Assembly (NCBI GenBank): GCA_900772575.1
Contig: CAAHEN010000082.1
Coordinates: 1-55,074, forward strand
Length of the DNA stretch: 55,074 bases
Direction of reading: 5' to 3'
From: Bacteroidaceae bacterium
GTDB taxonomy: Bacteria > Bacteroidota > Bacteroidia > Bacteroidales > Bacteroidaceae
Shown: positions 27,248-33,370 of the stretch, in pieces
Layout: each line of letters begins with the position of its first letter
Numbering within the stretch: position 1 is the first letter of the stretch
The notes under the pieces: model-generated
Database searches by the model: none
What the model saw: only the letters and a program-made list of their open reading frames with translations
Told to the model about the DNA's origin: nothing
Made by a program: the position numbers and the translations under genes

Positions 27248-27870
27248 GTTTCAGTCAGTTGGGGGATAAGGTTGTCGATGAGGAAATAGGCAAGGCCTTC
27301 ATTGATCCCAATGGGCTTGTTGTGAAACTCGGACAGCTCCCAATCGGGCGCCTGCAGATCTTCCCAAAGCGTCCTGTGCGGTACGCCATGGGGAAAAGCG
27401 GGCGCTGTCGCCAATGCCTGCTGAAGTTCTTGAAGATATTGTGGATCGAAAGAGGACACCTTGCCTTCGACCTCCTGACGTAGACGAATGTAACTGCACA
27501 CCCCCCAAGCACCGCTTCTATAAGAGAAGTCCGTGATCCGGCGAGGGTCATAGGCCATAATCTTCTGATCAATGCCCTGGAGCACGTCGTTCAAGTCGCA
27601 ATCAAAGATGCCATGTTTTTTCAACAAGCTTACGCCATAGCCGATGCCGGAGAGGCCATACTCCAAGCCAACCGGGAGCGTTTCATTCACACCTTTGTAG
27701 ACTTCCTGAAGCAAGTCCCAGGCAAAATCATTGATATGTTCCTGCTCCGCTTGATGTGCATAGAGATACAATGCCAGCACAAGTCCCATCTTACCGTGAT
27801 AAAGGCCGATGTTTTGCAGTTCGATACTTTTCAGTAACAGTTGATTTGATATTCGTTCGTTTGTATCCAT
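27244..27870 (-). CDS. LanC-like partial toroid protein, first gene of the peptide operon
   Basis: The 208-residue protein contains helix-turn motifs typical of LanC alpha/alpha toroids: LYHGKMGLVLALYLYAHQ, LEYGLSGIGYGVSLLKKHG, SYRSGAWGVCSYIRLR. It has roughly half the usual length and lacks the CHG zinc site, so a lanthionine cyclase activity is unlikely. It may instead bind the precursor leader or the glycosyltransferase, whose C-terminus has related repeats: the two could complete one toroid together. The ATG at 27870 follows a ~120-base leader with three iterons (27911-27996) and a strong promoter (28002-28034). Its stop overlaps the GT4 start (ATGA). Confidence 0.78.
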   Translation of the reverse strand: MDTNERISNQLLLKSIELQNIGLYHGKMGLVLALYLYAHQAEQEHINDFAWDLLQEVYKGVNETLPVGLEYGLSGIGYGVSLLKKHGIFDCDLNDVLQGIDQKIMAYDPRRITDFSYRSGAWGVCSYIRLRQEVEGKVSSFDPQYLQELQQALATAPAFPHGVPHRTLWEDLQAPDWELSEFHNKPIGINEGLAYFLIDNLIPQLTET

Positions 27871-27910
27871 GTTTGTCGTGCGATGTGGCGTTATTTTTAA
27901 TGCACCTCAA

Positions 27911-27996
27911 AACAGGTTTGCAGAATGGATTTCTATCTGAACTAACTGATTTCCAGGATAGATTTTATCTGAACTAACTGGTTTTTAGAATTGGTT
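27911..27996. repeat. three iterons of 32-33 bp period in the peptide-operon leader
   Basis: AACAGGTTTGCAGAATGG (27911), AACTGATTTCCAGGATAG (27944) and AACTGGTTTTTAGAATTGG (27976) start 33 and 32 bases apart, three helical turns. The second and third share an exact TATCTGAACTAACTG extension (27934 and 27966). They lie downstream of the promoter, in the 5' leader of the LanC-like gene, and look like operator sites on one DNA face. No regulator gene lies next to the locus. Confidence 0.75.
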
Positions 27997-28001
27997 CTTG
28001 G

Positions 28002-28034
28002 CAAAAATAATCATTATATTTTTAGAGACCAAAA
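28002..28034 (-). promoter_or_regulatory. promoter of the peptide operon
   Basis: On the minus strand TTTTG (28034-28030), 20 bases, then TATTTTTG (28009-28002). This is a full match to the Bacteroidetes promoter in an AT-rich stretch, about 130 bases before the first start codon. Confidence 0.75.
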
Positions 28035-28088
28035 TTTATGGCAAAAAATATGGTAAAAATTTTTCGATGAATGTGCGTCAGTTGAATG

Positions 28089-28117
28089 CCATACTTGATT
28101 GTATTTGACAAGTATGG
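28089..28117. promoter_or_regulatory. 9-bp perfect inverted repeat upstream of the operon promoter
   Basis: CCATACTTG (28089-28097) and CAAGTATGG (28109-28117) are separated by 11 bases, 55 bases upstream of the -33 box. Could be an operator for a dimeric activator or a hairpin. Confidence 0.5.
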
Positions 28118-28435
28118 TTTTATGACGTCTGAATGGAGGCATAATCTTCTTTGCGGTTGGCGAATCCGGGACGAACGAGGTTGTCTGACGGCCCCGTAAT
28201 ATAGCACCGCTCCACCCGCCGCTTCACCTTTTTGCCCCAATTGCCGGAACGTCACCTTAACTTATTTAACCTTCTGGCCGGCGTGGAATGTTAAATCAGG
28301 CCTACAGCGGAACTTCCCTAGGGCAAATCAGAATTAGCTCGGAGCAAATTTTTCCGGGCCCTAGGGAAGTTGCGCGAAAAAACGGCCCCGATTTTGCCAT
28401 ATGGCGTCAATGTCGGTCGCCGCAGGGCACAAAAA

Positions 28436-28460
28436 ACGGCTATCCGTGTGGGATAGCCGT
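28436..28460 (-). terminator. terminator-like hairpin in element copy 1
   Basis: ACGGCTATCC (28436-28445) pairs perfectly with GGATAGCCGT (28451-28460) around GTGTG. On the minus strand the stem is followed by a T-run (28435-28431). Copy 2 has a different but equally well paired stem at 51965-51994. Confidence 0.75.
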
Positions 28461-28471
28461 TTCCTCTAGTA

Positions 28472-28502
28472 CAAAGATACGGTTTCCGGGCGCCGAATTC
28501 AA
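28472..28502 (-). promoter_or_regulatory. promoter inside element copy 1
   Basis: Minus strand TTG (28502-28500), 20 bases, TATCTTTG (28479-28472). The start site would fall only a few bases before the hairpin at 28460-28436, so the transcript meets a terminator-like structure at once. Exactly the same geometry occurs in copy 2. Confidence 0.65.
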
Positions 28503-28699
28503 GCAATGTTAAACTCAAAATTTAGGCCGTCATGGGGCGCGTTGACCCTGGGGATGAACGTCCTGTGCGCCTAGAAGCCGTCATAATATCCTATAAGCGG
28601 TTTGGGGCTATTTGATGCGTAAATGATGGTGCGCGGTATGTGCGTGTGCGATTGATGATGCGCGGCACATGCGCGTCGAAAGCCCCGGCACTGTGGCGG

Positions 28700-31057
28700 C
28701 TAGGAGCACTTCGTGATGCGGGCGAACTTGAGCAGCAGGGTCTTCTTGCCAGCCTCCCGGAAGTCTATGCAGGCCTTGGCGCTGTCGCCACTGCCCTCTA
28801 GCGACAAGACCGTACCGGTGCCGAAGCGCTCGTGTGTGATGGTGTCGCCGACACACAGGGCCGGAACGCGGTGGCCGGGGCGTGGTGGACGGCTCTCAGC
28901 GTATTTGCTCGGAATGAAGTTTCTGGGCTCCGGCAGCTGGGGCTTGGGCTCATTGTGGTTCACCATGTGACCGCTGTGTGTGCCTGAGCTGTCGGTGGCA
29001 GAACTGCGGCGTGCCTGCCAGGTTGGTGGAGCAAAGCCGTCATCGCCGGCACCGTCGAAGAGGCTGCGTTGCTGCGGTATGGCTGGACGTTGTTGGAAGG
29101 TGGCAGCCGTGCCGCAATCCAGATATTTGTTGTCTATCTCATCGATGAACGGACTGGGCTCGCAGAAGTCCATATTGCCAAAACGGTAGCGGCACAGGGC
29201 ATACGTCAGGTAGCAGAAGCGCTTGGCCCGTGTCAGGGCCACGTAGAAGAGGCGGCGCTCCTCCTCCAGATCGCGGGGCGAGAAGCGGGCATTGGCGTTG
29301 GGGAAAAGCTCGTTCTCCATGCCGGTGACGAAGACGGCGTCGAACTCCAGTCCCTTGGCGGCATGGACGGTCATCAGCGTCACTTTCGGTTCGCCGTCAT
29401 CGTGCTGGTCCGCGTCGGTCAGTAGTGCCACTTGTGAGATGTACTCCTTCAGCGACACGATTTCGCGCCCCGTCTCCGACTTGATCTCTTTCTCATTGGC
29501 CTTGATGGCGTTGAGCAGTTCCTCCACGTTCTCCATCTTGTTCCGTCCCTCCTCGCTGGTGTCAGCCAGCAGGTCGGCCATGATGCCCGTTTCCTGGAGA
29601 ATGCGTTTGGCCAGTTCGTAGCCTCCGGTGGTGGAGACGCATTTCTCAAAACCCTCGATGAGTGAGCGAAAGGCCGTGATTTTAGCCATGGTTCCACGGT
29701 TGAGCGCCAGCCCTAGGTGACAGGCGTCAAAGATGGGGACGCGGTGCTCAGAGGCCGCAGCCTGCAACTTGCCCAAGGTCGTGGCGCCGATGCCGCGAGC
29801 GGGATAGTTGATGATGCGCTTGAAGGCCTCTTCGTCGTTGTGGTTGCAAATGAGGCGGAAGTAAGCGATGATGTCCTTGATCTCCTTGCGCTGGTAGAAC
29901 GAGAGACCGCCATAGATCCGGTAAGGCAATCCGGCTTGGCGGAAAGCCTCCTCGAAGGAGCGGCTCTGGGCGTTCGTGCGGTAGAGCAGGGCGATGCTGT
30001 TGTAATCCACGTGCTCGCGGCGGTGGAGCCGGCGTATCTCTCCCGTCACCTTGGCGGCTTCGTCCTTGTCCGTCGAGCAGCGCAGCACCTTGATGGACTC
30101 ACCCACCTCGCTTTCGCTGTAGACGGCCTTGGGTATCTGCTGGCGGTTGTGCTTGATGAGGCTGTTGGCCGCCTCGACGATGGTCTGTGTCGAGCGGTAG
30201 TTGCGCTCCAGTTTGACGAGCCGCGCCGAAGGGTACTGCCGCTGGAAATTCAGGATATTGTCGATGCGGGCGCCTCGGAAGGAGTAGATGCTCTGCGCGT
30301 CGTCGCCGACGACACAGATGCGCGAGCCGGGCGTCGTCAGCAGGCTGACGATGCGGTGCTGGGCGACATTGGTGTCCTGATACTCGTCTACCAGGATATA
30401 CTGGAAACGCTCCATGTAGCGCTGGCGGACGTCGGGGTGGCTGTGCAGCAACAGGTAAGTATTGAGCAGCAGGTCGTCGAAATCCATGGCGTTGGCCGCA
30501 CGGCAGCGGGCGCAATAGGCGGCATATATTTTCCCCGTGTCGGGAATGCCGTTGACACGGTCGCGCTTGATGATGTCGGCGTCGTTGAGATACTGCGCGG
30601 GCTGTATGAGGGCATTCTTGGCCTCCGAGATGCGCGCCCCGATGGTCTGTGGCTTGTAGGTCTTGTCGTCGAGGCCACGCTCCTTGACAATGGCCTTGAT
30701 GAGGCTGCGCGAGTCGGTCGTGTCGTAGATGGTGTAGTCCGGCGAATAGTCGATGAATTGTGCCTCGCGGCGCAGGATGCGGGCGAAAATGCTGTGGAAT
30801 GTCCCCGACCAGATGCCGTGGGCGGCCTCCTGTCCCACCACGGTGGCGATGCGTTCGTTCATCTCGCGGGCCGCCTTGTTGGTGAAGGTCAACGCCAGGA
30901 TGCTCCATGGCGCCATGCCCTGCTCGATGAGGTAAGCAATCTTGTAAGTGAGCACGCGCGTCTTTCCGGAGCCGGCGCCGGCGATGACCAGCGACGGCCC
31001 GTCACAGTAGGAGACGGCCTCCCACTGTGCGGCATTGAGAGAATCTTTGATGGACAT
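28700..31057 (-). CDS. UvrD/PcrA-type ATP-dependent DNA helicase
   Basis: In 785 residues the superfamily 1A helicase motifs follow in order: Q-motif LNAAQWEAVSYCDGP, Walker A AGAGSGKTRVLTYKI (about residue 27), LALTFTNKAAREMNERI, motif II ILVDEYQDTN, VVGDDAQSIYSFRGA, KLERNYRS, and C-terminal VTLMTVHAAKGLEFDAVFV and LFYVALTRAKR. It unwinds DNA 3' to 5' in nucleotide-excision and mismatch repair and removes RecA from DNA. The C-terminus carries the PcrA-type tudor-like extension (GDTITHERFGTGTVLSLEG). The small gene at 31069-31509 lies 11 bp upstream on the same strand. Confidence 0.95.
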   Translation of the reverse strand: MSIKDSLNAAQWEAVSYCDGPSLVIAGAGSGKTRVLTYKIAYLIEQGMAPWSILALTFTNKAAREMNERIATVVGQEAAHGIWSGTFHSIFARILRREAQFIDYSPDYTIYDTTDSRSLIKAIVKERGLDDKTYKPQTIGARISEAKNALIQPAQYLNDADIIKRDRVNGIPDTGKIYAAYCARCRAANAMDFDDLLLNTYLLLHSHPDVRQRYMERFQYILVDEYQDTNVAQHRIVSLLTTPGSRICVVGDDAQSIYSFRGARIDNILNFQRQYPSARLVKLERNYRSTQTIVEAANSLIKHNRQQIPKAVYSESEVGESIKVLRCSTDKDEAAKVTGEIRRLHRREHVDYNSIALLYRTNAQSRSFEEAFRQAGLPYRIYGGLSFYQRKEIKDIIAYFRLICNHNDEEAFKRIINYPARGIGATTLGKLQAAASEHRVPIFDACHLGLALNRGTMAKITAFRSLIEGFEKCVSTTGGYELAKRILQETGIMADLLADTSEEGRNKMENVEELLNAIKANEKEIKSETGREIVSLKEYISQVALLTDADQHDDGEPKVTLMTVHAAKGLEFDAVFVTGMENELFPNANARFSPRDLEEERRLFYVALTRAKRFCYLTYALCRYRFGNMDFCEPSPFIDEIDNKYLDCGTAATFQQRPAIPQQRSLFDGAGDDGFAPPTWQARRSSATDSSGTHSGHMVNHNEPKPQLPEPRNFIPSKYAESRPPRPGHRVPALCVGDTITHERFGTGTVLSLEGSGDSAKACIDFREAGKKTLLLKFARITKCS

Positions 31058-31068
31058 TGGCTGTCGGG

Positions 31069-31509
31069 TTACTGCTGGTCGGCGCTCTTGTCGTGGGTGA
31101 TCTTGCGGCGGAAAAACTTGATTTTCTGGTTGTACTCTTCCAGTTGCCGTGTGAGCGAGTCGGCGGGCTGGGCCTGCATGCGCAGGAGGCTGTCGGTGCG
31201 CACCATGCCGTCGACAGCCTCCTGCAGTTCGATGGAGTCGAGCAACAGAATGCCGGCCTGTCGGGCGTCGAAGGCCAGTTCACAGTCGGTGCGCAAGGCC
31301 TTGATGCGGGCACGGGCCGCTGCGAAATCCTTGCGAGACAGGGCGCTGCGGGCTTCACCCAGAAGCTGCTGTCCACGTACTTCCATCTCTTGGCGAGCCT
31401 CAGACCAGTCAGCCTCCTTACCGGGCTTGTCGCTCTTGCACTGGCTGGTGAGGGTCGTTGCCACCAGAAGGCCAGTGGCCACCAGCAGCGTGTGTTTTAT
31501 AAACTTCAT
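31069..31509 (-). CDS. exported helical protein of unknown function
   Basis: The 146-residue protein has an N-terminal hydrophobic signal (HTLLVATGLLVATTLT) followed by SQC at residue 24. The -1 Gln does not fit a normal lipobox, so lipidation is uncertain. The rest is charged and helical (SEARQEMEVRGQQLLGEA, RQLEEYNQKIKFFRRKI), probably a coiled coil. I do not recognise the family. It lies between the M6 protease gene (25 bp upstream) and the helicase gene (11 bp downstream), all on one strand. Confidence 0.7.
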   Translation of the reverse strand: MKFIKHTLLVATGLLVATTLTSQCKSDKPGKEADWSEARQEMEVRGQQLLGEARSALSRKDFAAARARIKALRTDCELAFDARQAGILLLDSIELQEAVDGMVRTDSLLRMQAQPADSLTRQLEEYNQKIKFFRRKITHDKSADQQ

Positions 31510-31534
31510 AAGTGTGTGTCTTGTTGTACTGTCT

Positions 31535-33334
31535 TTATCTGATAATCTTCTCCTGCTGCTTGCCGTCGGTGACGATATAGATGCCAGCGGGTAGGCCGTC
31601 GGTGGTCTGGCCGGCAGACAGTGTGCCGACGTAGCGCCCGTCGGTGCGGTAGACGCGGCGCGGCGTTTGAGTGCTGCCGGCCTGTATGCTGTTGATGCCC
31701 GTCGACTTGTCGGCGCTGCTGAATGTCACGAGGCCATCGCTGACGGTGATGTCGTAGAGCAGGTTGTCGAACGCTGTGAAGCTGTCGTTGCTGCCATAGG
31801 GGAAGGGGTCGCGAAAACGGTTGTTCTCCTTCTCACCGTCGGCGGCGATGTAGGAGAAGCGTTGCGCGTTGGGGACATTGTTGACCGTGTTGCCGCTCCA
31901 GGCGCCCGCAGCGTAGTTGACATGCGTGATAAGCAGGCCGCTCCCCATGCGCTGGGGATACCACGTGCCCGGCTGGCGGTTTTCGAGCAGGTAATACTCA
32001 GCGGTGTTGCTGGCATTGCGGATGCAGAAGGCTTTCGGGGAAGTGGTTTCCGCGTCGAGCGCCGGCAGGCTGAGGCGATTTGCGGGTTTGAGGTCGGCCA
32101 CGTCGAGCCAGCCCATGAAACTGCGCTCATAGGCGTTGTAGCCGATAGGGGCGTAGCCGTCGGCGACATACTGGCCGTAGTCCATCACGGACCAGTACCA
32201 CATGGTCTTCAGGGTATCGGCAATCTCGTCGTTGTTTCCCGTGTAGTAGAAGTCTGGCAGGCCGAGAGCGTGCCCGAACTCGTGACAGAAGACGCCGATG
32301 CCGTCCATGACTGCGCTCTGCGGGATGGGATATTGCTGGGCCGGGTCTGAGAACTCGGGCTTGCCGTCGGCGTTGTAGTAGTTCTGAAGCAGCTCGTTGC
32401 CGATGAAGTAGGAGCTGACGCGTACGCCGTCTGTCGTGGTGAAGGTGCGGGTGGAGAAGTGGGCCCAGAGATAATTCTCCCACCCCTCCTCATAAGCCGA
32501 GTGCTGGCCGGGGCCGGCGTAGAAGATGCTGACATTGTCGATGCGGCCGTTCTTGGCATAGGCTGTGAAGTCGACGCCCTGCGCCGCGGCGAGGTCGAGC
32601 GCCTCCTGCACGAATTCGGCCTTGTGGACGTCGGTGGTGCCGTTGCTGCCGTCTTGCCCGTAGTAGGTGTAAGGCTTGGAGAGCTTCACCTTGGCCACCA
32701 CGCGGAAGGTGGGGGCAAAGAGACCGCCACTCTGTGCGACGAAATAGTCGCCGACACTGCCCACACAGCCCGGTTCGTCGGCGTAGCCCTTCTCGTTGAG
32801 CCAGCGGGACAGTTTCTCGGTGGTGGTAGTGGCCATGAAACTCTTGTCGGGGAATTCCGCCATAATGACCGGTATCGTGGGTGTGCCGATGCTGCTGACG
32901 ACGCCCAAGGCCGACTGTCCGTAGCGGCCTAGCCCGTCTGCCGTCGAGGCCGCGCTACGTGAGGATCGCACATAGTCAGCCGGATAGAGTTCCTCGAGAT
33001 GGGCGGCGGCGTCGCTGGCCTTGGCTGCCGTTGCCACAATGCGAGCCTCGGCGGCTGAACGCGCCGCCTGATCGTGGGCGATGGTCTGTGTGGGGGCCAG
33101 TCCGTCATCGGTCAGGCGGGTATAGCATAGGTCGCCCCCGGCACCGCGCAGCAGCGCCAGACCGTCGGCTGTGGCGTAGTAGGCGTAACGCCCGTTGCCG
33201 CGCAGACTGACGGTGACAGCTGTACCGTCGCTCTGCGTGAATGTCCGCATGGGGCGACGGGCCGGAACATTGGCGGTTGCGGACTGTAGCGCCAGAAAGG
33301 CCCCCAGGGCTATGAGTGATAATACTCTTTTCAT
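31535..33334 (-). CDS. secreted M6 family metalloprotease with C-terminal sorting-like tail
   Basis: From the ATG at 33334 the protein has 599 residues, with signal peptide MKRVLSLIALGAFLALQSATA. The longer frame to 33358 adds residues before this signal. The peptidase domain has the zinc motif HEFGHALGLPDFY (near residue 353; both His and Glu present) and the M6 landmarks TPTIPVIMAEFPD, YYGQDGSNG and WSVMDYG. The last ~60 residues (ARRVYRTDGRYVGTLSAG, GLPAGIYIVTDGKQQEKIIR) resemble type IX secretion C-terminal domains of class A. It is inferred to be a surface or secreted protease. Confidence 0.9.
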   Translation of the reverse strand: MKRVLSLIALGAFLALQSATANVPARRPMRTFTQSDGTAVTVSLRGNGRYAYYATADGLALLRGAGGDLCYTRLTDDGLAPTQTIAHDQAARSAAEARIVATAAKASDAAAHLEELYPADYVRSSRSAASTADGLGRYGQSALGVVSSIGTPTIPVIMAEFPDKSFMATTTTEKLSRWLNEKGYADEPGCVGSVGDYFVAQSGGLFAPTFRVVAKVKLSKPYTYYGQDGSNGTTDVHKAEFVQEALDLAAAQGVDFTAYAKNGRIDNVSIFYAGPGQHSAYEEGWENYLWAHFSTRTFTTTDGVRVSSYFIGNELLQNYYNADGKPEFSDPAQQYPIPQSAVMDGIGVFCHEFGHALGLPDFYYTGNNDEIADTLKTMWYWSVMDYGQYVADGYAPIGYNAYERSFMGWLDVADLKPANRLSLPALDAETTSPKAFCIRNASNTAEYYLLENRQPGTWYPQRMGSGLLITHVNYAAGAWSGNTVNNVPNAQRFSYIAADGEKENNRFRDPFPYGSNDSFTAFDNLLYDITVSDGLVTFSSADKSTGINSIQAGSTQTPRRVYRTDGRYVGTLSAGQTTDGLPAGIYIVTDGKQQEKIIR

Positions 33335-33370
33335 AGGTGTGATGGTATAAATGTTCATGTGTCGTGCCGG

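Larger units (their letters stand above)
28187..28540 (-). repeat. dispersed structured intergenic element, copy 1
   Basis: About 350 bp is homologous over its full length to 51719-52075, in the same orientation. Shared blocks run from GGCC..C.AATATA and TTCACCTTTTTG through CTTCCCTAGG, TTTTGCCATATG..., a terminator-like hairpin and CCGTCATGGG. Copy 1 has a perfect 14-bp inverted repeat (28311-28324 with 28358-28371), an inner AATTAGCTC/GGAGCAAATT, and the promoter plus hairpin listed separately. Minus-strand open frames in both copies align without gaps, but the hairpin changes look structural rather than protein-driven. I call it non-coding. It fills most of the 829-bp gap between the peptide operon and the helicase gene; 28541-28699 holds nothing clear. 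Confidence 0.85.

Noticed and set aside
28022..28255. 77-codon minus-strand frame between the operon promoter and element copy 1
   Set aside because: It spans the AT-rich promoter and inverted-repeat region and has no leader-like N-terminus, despite an AAGGA..GG-like stretch.
28311..28371. 14-bp inverted repeat as terminal repeats of a small insertion element
   Set aside because: The repeat lies inside the 350-bp homologous element rather than at its ends, the copy 2 arms pair poorly, and no target-site duplication is visible.
28600..28690. Short alternating GTGCGCGG / TGCGCGGC direct repeats
   Set aside because: Too short and irregular for a CRISPR array or known repeat family; no spacers or cas genes.
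29717..31594. 625-codon plus-strand frame opposite the PcrA/UvrD helicase
   Set aside because: Antisense shadow of a high-GC gene with every helicase motif; the plus frame has no recognisable domain or start context.
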